A stretch of DNA of 24,677 nt from DATHTK01 sp035463295. GTDB taxonomy: Bacteria; Actinomycetota; Rubrobacteria; Rubrobacterales; Rubrobacteraceae. The notes under the pieces are model-generated. The model was given only the letters and a program-made list of their open reading frames with translations. It made no database searches and had not been told where the DNA came from. Where the stretch lies: positions 1 to 24,677 of the forward strand of contig DATHTK010000117.1 of the NCBI GenBank assembly GCA_035463295.1, written 5' to 3'. Below are positions 10,242 to 16,797 of the stretch, piece by piece (the stretch's first letter is position 1; each line of letters starts with the position of its first letter). The position numbers and the translations under genes are program-made.

Positions 10242-11395
10242 GCGGTCACCCCGCTTCTGGAGAAGACCCGTTGGGCGGCGCCGACGCCCTTGCCGAGCTC
10301 CACCGGGTAGTCCAGCGCCTCGAGTGCGAGCTCGGTGGCGGCTATCGTGGCGATGATGTCGTAGGCGTCGAAGTAGCCGCAATGGCCGATGCGGAAGATC
10401 TTGCCGGTCATCTCCCCCTGCCCGCCCGCGACCTGTATCCCGTGCTCGCGGAATACCATGCGCACGAGCTGCTTGCCGTCTACGCCCTCGGGAACATAAG
10501 CTGCCGTCACCGCCGAGTTCATCTCCTCGTCCGGCCCGAAGAGCTTGAGGCCCATCCCCTTTATCCCCTCGCGCGAGGCCCGTCCCAACAGCACGTGCCG
10601 CTCGAAGACGTTCTCGACGCCCTCTTCCAGGATCTTCTGCAAGGCGATGTCCAGCTGGATGATGAGGCTCACCGCCGGCGTCCACGCCGTCTGCGCCGGG
10701 TCCTTCCCATACGCCTTCTTCGCCGCCGTCCAGTCGAAGTAGTAGCGCGGCATCCGGCTCTGTTCGTGCATCCGCATCGCTCTCTCGGAGACGCTGACGA
10801 AGCCGAGCCCCGGGGGCGTCATGAGCGCCTTCTGCGATCCCGCCACTACCACGTCCACGCCCCACTCGTCGGTCCTGAGCTCGCACGCCCCGAGCCCGGA
10901 GACGGCGTCGACGATCGTCACCACCTCCCCGGCGGCCCGCGCGAAGCCCTCGACGTCGTTGACCGTCCCCGTCGAGGTCTCCGAGAGGACGCAGATAGCG
11001 GCTTTAATCCCGGGGTCGTTGGTGAGCGCCTCGGCGACCTCGTCGTTGTCCGCCTTCACGCCCCACTCGTACGCCAGCTCGGTCACGTCGAGACCGAAGG
11101 CCCGGCTCATCTTGACCCAGCGGTTGCCGAAGTTGCCGTTGTTGACGACGAGCACCTTGTCGCCGGGCGAGAAGAGGTTCTGCACCGCCCCCTCGAACGC
11201 CCCCGTCCCGCTCGCCGCATACGTGAAGATGTCGTTCTCCGTCAGGAAGACCCTCTTGAGGTTCTCGTTCACCCGCGTGAAGACCTCGCCGAACTCGGGC
11301 GTCCGGTGGTGGATTATGGGTAGCGCGCCCGCCGCCGAGACCTCGGGCGGTATCGGGGTCGGACCAGGCGACATAAGACGGTACTTGTTCATCAT
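10238..11395 (-). CDS. Class V PLP aminotransferase (serine-pyruvate/alanine-glyoxylate type)
   Basis: A 385-residue fold-type I, class V aminotransferase. The Schiff-base lysine is K189 in AGSQKALMTPPG, preceded by the PLP-binding Asp163 in IVDAVSG; the MSPGPTPIPPEV opening and ASGTGAFEGAV block are typical for the alanine-glyoxylate/serine-pyruvate group. It is directly coupled to serA (the stop overlaps the serA TTG). No canonical serC is in the window, and in several bacteria and archaea a gene of this group next to serA is believed to act as the phosphoserine aminotransferase. I infer the same role here; a serine-glyoxylate role is the alternative. The start is ATG-ATG at 11395/11392, with only a weak ribosome binding site (AGAGGA, about 13 bases away). 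A promoter candidate lies about 43 bases upstream. Confidence 0.88.
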   Translation of the reverse strand: MMNKYRLMSPGPTPIPPEVSAAGALPIIHHRTPEFGEVFTRVNENLKRVFLTENDIFTYAASGTGAFEGAVQNLFSPGDKVLVVNNGNFGNRWVKMSRAFGLDVTELAYEWGVKADNDEVAEALTNDPGIKAAICVLSETSTGTVNDVEGFARAAGEVVTIVDAVSGLGACELRTDEWGVDVVVAGSQKALMTPPGLGFVSVSERAMRMHEQSRMPRYYFDWTAAKKAYGKDPAQTAWTPAVSLIIQLDIALQKILEEGVENVFERHVLLGRASREGIKGMGLKLFGPDEEMNSAVTAAYVPEGVDGKQLVRMVFREHGIQVAGGQGEMTGKIFRIGHCGYFDAYDIIATIAATELALEALDYPVELGKGVGAAQRVFSRSGVTA

Positions 11396-11437
11396 GGGCT
11401 CGGAAGAATCCTCTCTCAGTGCGGACTACTCAAGCTT

Positions 11438-11466
11438 ATTCTAGACACAATATCCCGAGATGACTA
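11438..11466 (-). promoter_or_regulatory. Promoter candidate for the aminotransferase-serA operon
   Basis: On the minus strand TAGTCA (complement of 11461-11466) is separated by 17 bases from TAGAAT (complement of 11438-11443). The -35 matches TTGACA at four of six positions and the -10 matches TATAAT at five. The expected leader is about 35 bases. The region is AT-rich relative to its surroundings. Confidence 0.45.
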
Positions 11467-11484
11467 CATACTGGCGCAGGCAAT

Positions 11485-12318
11485 TTACAAAGTGTTGCTT
11501 TCTCCTCTGGCAGGGGCGTAGACGGCCTCCACGGGATCGCCAACACGCAGGATACTCGTGCCGTTATGGATCAGGTTCTGCCCGAAAAAGACCTCGGTCC
11601 CGGTCGTGCGAAAGCGGGCGAGGGTGTGCAGGGGTTCTCTGCCCCTCTCACCGGTCGTCTGATCTACGGTCGTTACGGCGCAGCGGGCGCACGGCTTGAC
11701 GACGCGGAAGGTTAGGGCACCGATACGCACGTGGCTCCAGCCATCCTCCGCGAAGGGTTCGAAGCCCCGAACGACCAGGTTGGGGCGGAAGCGGTCCATG
11801 GGAACGGGCCGTTCGAGGCGCTCGTTCAGGTCGGCGAGGGAGGCTTCGGAAACGAGGAGGAACGGGAAGCCGTCGGCGAGGTGCACCTGGTCGCCGGGTC
11901 TCCCGAAGGCGGGGTCGACGGTGCGCACCGAGTCTTCCGGCAGGTGGAGCAGGCGGCACCGGGTGCCGAGGAACTCCGAGAACCACCGGTCCGTACGGGC
12001 GCCGACCGGCGAAGCCTTCACGCTGTCGCGCCAGATGCGGGCGAACACCAGTCCGTCGGTGGCCTGTCCGAGTGGCACCTCCAGGCGAGGCATGCCCGGC
12101 GCGTCTACGGAGAGGAGACCCGGCGCCAGCCCGACCCGGATGAGAGCCATGCGTGGAAGCGCCCGCTGCGACAGGAACCGGCCGGACGCGTCGACGAGCA
12201 TCCACCGCCGGTCGTAACGCAACCCACGCCCGTCCACCTCCCAGGAGTCGAGCGAGACGCCGCTACACGACTTGATGGGATAGACGTAGAGCCCGCTCAG
12301 GCGCGCTGCATCATCCAA
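11485..12318 (-). CDS. MOSC domain protein, YcbX-like (molybdenum cofactor sulfur-binding)
   Basis: A 277-residue protein with an N-terminal MOSC_N beta-barrel (about 8-125: LSGLYVYPIKSCSG, YDRRWMLVDASGRFLSQR) and a C-terminal MOSC domain (about 145-270). The key block VKPCARCAVTTVDQTTGERG holds C210 and C213; in mARC and YcbX proteins the second of these ligates molybdenum. RFRPNLVVRG and VFFGQNLI are also typical. Such proteins reduce N-hydroxylated compounds with an electron partner; none is encoded nearby. The TTG start at 12318 has the strong site AAGGAG six bases upstream and overlaps the end of the IlvD-like gene by eight bases. A longer frame up to 12426 is only the shadow of that gene. 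It is the last gene of the gatB unit. Confidence 0.88.
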   Translation of the reverse strand: MDDAARLSGLYVYPIKSCSGVSLDSWEVDGRGLRYDRRWMLVDASGRFLSQRALPRMALIRVGLAPGLLSVDAPGMPRLEVPLGQATDGLVFARIWRDSVKASPVGARTDRWFSEFLGTRCRLLHLPEDSVRTVDPAFGRPGDQVHLADGFPFLLVSEASLADLNERLERPVPMDRFRPNLVVRGFEPFAEDGWSHVRIGALTFRVVKPCARCAVTTVDQTTGERGREPLHTLARFRTTGTEVFFGQNLIHNGTSILRVGDPVEAVYAPARGESNTL

Positions 12319-13552
12319 AACCGGCTCCTTCCAGGGCGGGCAGCGCGGTCCGGGCGTAGCGGGCGGCGTAGCCCGATCCTCTGGAGGCGGAGAACTTGTG
12401 TGGCTGCCTGCTCTCGAGCTCGTCAACCTCCACGCTCGTACGGATACGCCCTTCGACCAGGTCGAAGCGGAGGTCGTCGCCGTCGCGCAGACGCCCGATG
12501 ACTCCTCCTTTCACGGCCTCGGGGGAGACGAGTGAGACCCAGGTACCCCGCACGTCCCCGGGTGGCAGCCCGTCGGTGATGACCACGACGCTCTCCTCGA
12601 ACCCGCCCGCGCGCAGAGCGCGCGAGAGAAGGTCCAGTCGCGGCAGTCCCGGCCCCCCGCGCGGCCCGCACCCACCGACGACCAGCAGAGCCCCCGGTTT
12701 GACGGCCCCTCCCTCCACTGCCCGGACGGCGGACCGCTCGGAGTAGAGGACCCGACACTCCCCGGAGACCTCCCTGCGCGGCCCCGGTACACGACAGAGG
12801 CCCGCCGTGCCGCTCGCCCGGCCCTCGACGAAGAGCAACCGTTGCCCGGGTGGGGCGGGGGCCGCCGGCGGCTCCGCTGGCAGAGCCTCGCGCAGCCGAC
12901 CGGCCACGGTCCGGATATCGTGGAGAGCGTCGCCGAGATGAACGAGGACACCCTCGACGCCGTGCTCATCGAACCACGCCGATCCGGGCTCCGCTACGGG
13001 GGCCGTCTCCGGGACGAGGACCCGCAGCATCTGCGAGAATCCGGCGGCGCCGGACTCCCGCGCGACGGCCGCGAGGTGGACGAACGTCTCCGGGTCGCCG
13101 CCCAGCGAACAGCCGGCCCGCACCGCGTTCGCGAGGGCGAAGTTCTCTATGAGGTCGAGGGGTCGCGGCTCGCCGCGGTGGGCCACCGCGACGGCGGTCT
13201 CCGCAAAATCCGGGCCCAGTGGAGCGAGGCCGAGCGCCGCGAGCGCCGCGCGGAGACGGGCGTCAGGGGGCGGGGCTGCGACGGTGGGCAGGTTAAGTCG
13301 CAGAGCGGCGAGCACGAGGCCGTAGAGCTCCGCCGGCTCGCCGGCCGCGACGAGCAGGGCGTCGAGGTTCGCCGGAGCGCACGATATCTGGGCGACGTCC
13401 GCGACCCACTCGCGGGCCAGGGCGACGTATTCCCCGGGCAGCGCCGGCGGCAGCCGCAACGGCACCGGCTCCCCTCCCGCCTCGTAGATCGCATCCGGAT
13501 GGCCGGAGGGCTCCAAGAACGGTATGCCGATGCGCTGACGGGCACCGGACAC
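12311..13552 (-). CDS. Shortened IlvD/Edd (dihydroxy-acid dehydratase) family protein lacking catalytic residues
   Basis: A 413-residue protein; ordinary IlvD has about 560. The relationship is clearest in the second half: RVLYSERSAVRAV (267-279), GGPGLPRLDLLSRAL (299-313), VVVITDGLPPGDVRG (322-336), VSPEAVKGGVIGRLRDGD (342-359) and SRGSGYAARYA follow the IlvD order exactly. The middle block PLDLIENFALANAVRAGCSLGGDPETFVHLAA (131-162) matches the IlvD ENA..MALGGSTN..LHL region, and AALRLNLPTV (82-91) matches the start of the (2Fe-2S)/Mg domain. Yet the CDK motif reads GEP (71-73), the GxCxxMxTANT cysteine block is missing, and the catalytic Ser of DGRFSGG is Pro. It starts with GTG 13552, sharing its base with the gatB stop, and overlaps the MOSC gene. 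Probably a non-enzymatic or repurposed paralogue; the frame is intact and codon use is normal, so it is not an obvious pseudogene. Confidence 0.75.
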   Translation of the reverse strand: MSGARQRIGIPFLEPSGHPDAIYEAGGEPVPLRLPPALPGEYVALAREWVADVAQISCAPANLDALLVAAGEPAELYGLVLAALRLNLPTVAAPPPDARLRAALAALGLAPLGPDFAETAVAVAHRGEPRPLDLIENFALANAVRAGCSLGGDPETFVHLAAVARESGAAGFSQMLRVLVPETAPVAEPGSAWFDEHGVEGVLVHLGDALHDIRTVAGRLREALPAEPPAAPAPPGQRLLFVEGRASGTAGLCRVPGPRREVSGECRVLYSERSAVRAVEGGAVKPGALLVVGGCGPRGGPGLPRLDLLSRALRAGGFEESVVVITDGLPPGDVRGTWVSLVSPEAVKGGVIGRLRDGDDLRFDLVEGRIRTSVEVDELESRQPHKFSASRGSGYAARYARTALPALEGAGFG

Positions 13553-15027
13553 TAGTTTCCGGGACCGAGCTTCTCCAGAAGAAGCTCGCGCACCCTCCCG
13601 CCGTCGGCGTTGCCGCGGGTCGCCTTCATGACCTGCCCGACCAGGAACCCGACGACCTTCTTGTCGCCGTCTCTGATCCTCTCGGCCTCGTTCGGATTAG
13701 AGGAGATAACCTCGTCCACGACGCCCCCGAGTTCGTCGCCGCCCACGGCGGAGAGGCCCTCGCGTTCGGCGATGGCGGACGGGGAGTCGCCGGTCTCGAA
13801 GGTCTTGCCGAGGACCTCCTTCGCGGCGGAGCGAGAGATCTCGCCGCCAGAGACCAGGGAGACCAGCTCCCTGAGGTGCTCGGGGGTGACCTTCGAGTCC
13901 GCAACGCCGACGCCGGCCTCGTTCAGTCGCGCCCTCAGGTCGCCGGAGACCCAGTTCGCGGCCTGCTTGGGGTCGGTGCCGTCGCCGGAGACCACCTGCT
14001 CGTAGAAAAGGGCGAGGTCGCGGTCGGCGGTGAGGACCCCGGCATCGTACTCGGAGAGGCCGTATTCCTCCACAAAGCGGGCGCGCATCTCGTTCGGGAG
14101 CTCGGGGAGACGGCCTCCTATCTCTCGCACCCGGGCCTCGGTGAGCTCTAGCGGCAGGAGGTCGGGCTCGGGGAAGTAACGGTAGTCGTGAGCGTACTCC
14201 TTGCTCCTGAGCTCGTGCACCTCGTCGGCTTCGGGGTCGTAGTGGATAGTAGTCTGTTCCACGCGCGCGCCGGACTCGAGTACGGCGCGCTGGCGCTCGA
14301 GCTCGCGCGAGATCCCCTTCTCGACGAAGCGGAACGAGTTCATGTTCTTGAGCTCCGTCTTGGTGCCGAAGGAGCCGTCGGGGTTGCGAAGGCTGACGTT
14401 GGCGTCGACGCGGAGCTGGCCCTTCTCCATGTCCGCCTCGGAGACGCCGATGGCGCGCATGATGTCTTTGAGGTGGTTGGCCGTGGCGCGGGCGGCCGCT
14501 GGCGAGGGGATGTCCGGCTCGGTGACGATCTCCATGAGAGGCGTCCCGCCGCGGTTGAAGTCCACGAGCGAGCCGACCGAGCCGTGCATCCGGCCCGAGA
14601 CGCCGACGTGGACGTTCTTCGCCGCGTCCTCCTCGAGATGCAGCCGCGTTATGCCGACCCGGATCGTGCCGTCCCCGTCCGGGTCGGGGACGTCGATGTG
14701 GCCGCCGGTGCAGATCGGGGCGTCGTACTGGGAGATCTGGTACCCCTTCGGGAGGTCGGGGTAGAAGTAGTTCTTGCGCGCGAAGTCAGCCCGCTCTGCG
14801 ACGTCGCAGTTGAGGGCTATTCCCGCCATCACCCCGAGCTCTACGGCCTTCTCGTTCGTTACCGGGAGCGCCCCCGGGTGTCCGAGGCAGACCGGGCAGG
14901 TGTGCGTGTTCGGCGGCTCGCCGTAGGTGACCATGCAACCGCAGAACATCTTCGTCGTGGTCGCGAGGTGGACGTGGAACTCGAGCCCAATGACCGCCTC
15001 GTACGTTCGCTTCTCCTCTACTTCCAA
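13552..15027 (-). CDS. gatB: Aspartyl/glutamyl-tRNA amidotransferase subunit B
   Basis: GatB binds mischarged Glu-tRNA(Gln) or Asp-tRNA(Asn) and activates the amino acid for amidation with ammonia from GatA. The protein has 491 residues from TTG 15027. Visible features: EAVIGLEFHVHL, the zinc cysteines CGC and CPVC (in MFCGCM and HTCPVCLGHPG), GYQISQYDAPIC, FNRGGTPLMEIVTEPD, GQLRVDANVSLR, RYFPEPDLLPL, and a C-terminal YqeY-like/GatB tail (about 340-491) that contacts the tRNA. I prefer TTG 15027 because GAGGTG lies eight bases upstream and the upstream ATG at 15080 would precede the predicted transcript start. The frame remains open to 15402 opposite the GGDEF gene. The partner genes gatC and gatA are 3.2 kb away, on the same strand. 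Confidence 0.95.
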   Translation of the reverse strand: MEVEEKRTYEAVIGLEFHVHLATTTKMFCGCMVTYGEPPNTHTCPVCLGHPGALPVTNEKAVELGVMAGIALNCDVAERADFARKNYFYPDLPKGYQISQYDAPICTGGHIDVPDPDGDGTIRVGITRLHLEEDAAKNVHVGVSGRMHGSVGSLVDFNRGGTPLMEIVTEPDIPSPAAARATANHLKDIMRAIGVSEADMEKGQLRVDANVSLRNPDGSFGTKTELKNMNSFRFVEKGISRELERQRAVLESGARVEQTTIHYDPEADEVHELRSKEYAHDYRYFPEPDLLPLELTEARVREIGGRLPELPNEMRARFVEEYGLSEYDAGVLTADRDLALFYEQVVSGDGTDPKQAANWVSGDLRARLNEAGVGVADSKVTPEHLRELVSLVSGGEISRSAAKEVLGKTFETGDSPSAIAEREGLSAVGGDELGGVVDEVISSNPNEAERIRDGDKKVVGFLVGQVMKATRGNADGGRVRELLLEKLGPGN

Positions 15028-15068
15028 GTGAACGACACCTCGCCCGTAGAACTGCCTGATCCGGGGTA

Positions 15069-15077
15069 ATTCTAGCA
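15069..15077 (-). promoter_or_regulatory. Extended -10 promoter for gatB
   Basis: The minus strand reads TGCTAGAAT here, the same TGN plus TAGAAT arrangement as before the DUF4230 gene, with the 12-base context (15069-15080) identical. It predicts initiation near 15062 and a leader of about 35 bases to TTG 15027, which supports that start codon. Confidence 0.6.
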
Positions 15078-15098
15078 TCGCTGGACCGTCCCGCCGGC

Positions 15099-15107
15099 TG
15101 TTAGAAT
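15099..15107 (+). promoter_or_regulatory. Extended -10 promoter for the FHA-GGDEF gene
   Basis: TGTTAGAAT on the plus strand is a TGN-extended -10 hexamer. It predicts initiation near 15114, just before the ribosome binding site AAGGAGG (15119-15125) and ATG 15137. It is divergent from the gatB promoter, with the two TAGAAT hexamers 27 bases apart. Confidence 0.55.
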
Positions 15108-15136
15108 GAACCTCGGGGAAGGAGGGCATCTCTGGG

Positions 15137-15964
15137 ATGGAACGTCCGTACCTGATCGTCTTGCAGGGGCCGGGGCTGGGAGATTTCTTCGCGCTGGACC
15201 GGAAGACGCTGGTGGTGGGAAGCGACCCCTTCCGCGCGGACGTCGTCGTCAGGGACGTGGAGGTCGAGCCGCGACACGCCGAGATCCGCCACGGCCCGGA
15301 CGGACACGTGCTGAGAGACCTGGAGGGTGGCAAGGCCACCCTCCTAAACGGCGAAGCGCTCGTGGGCGAGCATAGCCTCTCCAATGGGGACCGGATCTCC
15401 ATGGGCGACTCGGTGCTGGAGTTCTCGAGCGGGGACCCGGTGAAGGCCCGCTTTCACGACGCCCTCCATCGCCTCGTCAGCCGCGACTACCTGACGGGTC
15501 TACTGGTGAAGAACCGCTTCGACGAGGAGTTCGAACACCTCCTGGACACCACGAACGCCGAGGATCGTCCCCTCAGCGTCCTCATGGGCGACATAGACAA
15601 CCTCAAGAAGGTCAACGACGCCCACGGCCACCTGCTCGGCGAGCACGTTGTAGGGGAGATCGGGCGAATTATCGGGGAGCTGCACGAGAAAGAGGGCCGC
15701 CAGGCGTGCCGCTTCGGCGGCGACGAGTACCAGACCGTCCTTCCCGGTTGCTCCAAGCGTGAGGCCTTCGAGGTCGCCGAGGAGATCCGGCGCCGCGTCG
15801 AGCGACACGGCTTCGAGAGCGAGGGCGTCTCCCCTAACCCGACCATCTCCATCGGCGTCGCAACTTACCCCGAGGACGGTACTACCCGGGCCGCCCTCAC
15901 GCGCTCCGCCGACGAGGCTCTCTACCGCGCGAAGCGGAAGGGCGGCAACACGGTAAGCGATTAA
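15137..15964 (+). CDS. FHA-GGDEF protein, putative diguanylate cyclase
   Basis: A 275-residue protein with an N-terminal forkhead-associated fold (about 5-97) and a C-terminal GGDEF domain (about 115-270). The FHA part shows LVVGSDPFRADVVVRD, RHAEIRH, LLNGEALV and LSNGDRISMGDSVLEF, but the usual phosphothreonine-binding Arg after VG is Ser29 and the Ser-Arg before the His is Glu-Pro. The GGDEF part keeps DYLTGL, the metal Asp in MGDIDNLKKVNDAHGH (D152, D154) and RFGGDEYQTVLPG, so the signature is GGDEY (194-198), and ends SIGVATYP...ADEALYRAKRKGGN. The product-inhibition RxxD site is replaced (K185..R188). It probably makes cyclic di-GMP without product inhibition; activity with Tyr at the last signature position is uncertain. 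No membrane segment. The AAGGAGG site is eleven bases before the ATG. Confidence 0.88.
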   Translation: MERPYLIVLQGPGLGDFFALDRKTLVVGSDPFRADVVVRDVEVEPRHAEIRHGPDGHVLRDLEGGKATLLNGEALVGEHSLSNGDRISMGDSVLEFSSGDPVKARFHDALHRLVSRDYLTGLLVKNRFDEEFEHLLDTTNAEDRPLSVLMGDIDNLKKVNDAHGHLLGEHVVGEIGRIIGELHEKEGRQACRFGGDEYQTVLPGCSKREAFEVAEEIRRRVERHGFESEGVSPNPTISIGVATYPEDGTTRAALTRSADEALYRAKRKGGNTVSD

Positions 15965-16036
15965 CCGCGTGCGCTGCGACTTCGAGGGATTCCGTCCTAC
16001 AGCGCACCGCCGAGAGCAGGGGTCGCGAGGGGCGCA

Positions 16037-16042
16037 TATAAT
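16037..16042 (+). promoter_or_regulatory. -10 element TATAAT before the HdeD-family gene
   Basis: A perfect TATAAT in otherwise GC-rich sequence, 68 bases before GTG 16111. Initiation would be near 16049, with a leader of about 60 bases. No -35 match is visible 16-18 bases upstream and there is no TGN extension, so it is a moderate candidate. Confidence 0.4.
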
Positions 16043-16110
16043 TGAGCTTGTCGCGTCGGGCTCGGTCCCGCGCGACGGTGTTGGGAACAGCTACGGACGA
16101 GGAGGAACAC

Positions 16111-16689
16111 GTGGCCCAGTCGCGATCCATGCTACCCGCTGAGACCGGACACTGGTGGGCCCTGGCGCTGCGGGGCGGCGTCGCCATCCTGTTCGGGATC
16201 GCCGCCTTTCTGCGCCCGGGCATCGCCCTTGAGGCCCTGATCCTGCTTTTCGGCGCCTACGCGCTGGTGGACGGCGTGTTCGCCATCGTGGGCGTGTTCA
16301 CCGGCACGAGGATGGGGACGCCGCGCTGGCTCTTGTTCCTGGAGGGGCTAGTGGGCATCGCGGCGGGTTTGATCGCCTTTGTCTTCCCGGGTCTGACGGC
16401 TGTCGCGCTGCTCTACCTCATCGCCGCCTGGGCCATTATCACCGGGATCGCGGAGGTGGCGACCGCCATCCGGCTCCGCCAGGAGATCCAGGGCGAGTGG
16501 GCCATGATCATCGGCGGCATCCTCTCCGTCCTCTTCGGGCTGATCCTCGCGGTACTCCCGGCGGTAGGAATACTCTCCCTTATATGGTTGATCGGAGCCT
16601 ACGCGGTGGCGTTCGGGGTTCTGCTCCTGGTCGCCGCCTTCCGGGTGCGCCATCAGCAGAGCGGCGGCACGAGCAGCAGGGTGAGCTGA
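16111..16689 (+). CDS. HdeD family membrane protein (DUF308)
   Basis: A 192-residue protein that is almost wholly hydrophobic, with six predicted membrane segments in three similar pairs: about 12-50, 52-70, 77-97, 99-118, 130-150 and 155-178. The pairs are joined by short charged loops (GTRMGTPRW, IRLRQEIQGEW). The RGGVAILFGIAAFLRPG opening and EGLVGIAAGLIAFVFPGLTAVALLYLIA repeat are typical of the HdeD/DUF308 family, whose E. coli member is linked to acid resistance; the molecular role is unknown. I start at GTG 16111 because GGAGGA (16101-16106) is at the ideal distance; the frame is open back to 16042, but that would include the predicted promoter. It precedes the AI-2E family transporter by 108 bases. 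Confidence 0.85.
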   Translation: MAQSRSMLPAETGHWWALALRGGVAILFGIAAFLRPGIALEALILLFGAYALVDGVFAIVGVFTGTRMGTPRWLLFLEGLVGIAAGLIAFVFPGLTAVALLYLIAAWAIITGIAEVATAIRLRQEIQGEWAMIIGGILSVLFGLILAVLPAVGILSLIWLIGAYAVAFGVLLLVAAFRVRHQQSGGTSSRVS

Positions 16690-16797
16690 GCGCCTCAACG
16701 GAGGCATGCCGGCGGTGTCGTCCGGTCCGAGCGCCCCGCCGGAGCTCGGTGGCGCGCACGAAGTTCCACGCGACCTCCATCGTTCGCGAGTCTCGCG

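Noticed and set aside
8814..10310. A 498-codon plus-strand frame opposite serA
   Set aside because: Same reason: no family motif, composition of an antisense shadow, no ribosome binding site, while serA is complete on the other strand.
10242..10886. N-terminal extension of serA over the aminotransferase
   Set aside because: The extra 215 residues are an Arg/Gly-rich shadow of the aminotransferase; SerA begins at KVLIAEKLA.
12319..12426. N-terminal extension of the MOSC protein
   Set aside because: A Ser/Pro-rich shadow of the end of the IlvD-like gene; the TTG with AAGGAG is the better start.
15028..15402. N-terminal extension of gatB up to 15402
   Set aside because: The extra residues lie opposite the FHA coding region and upstream of the predicted promoter; GatB proteins start close to the EAVIGLE motif.
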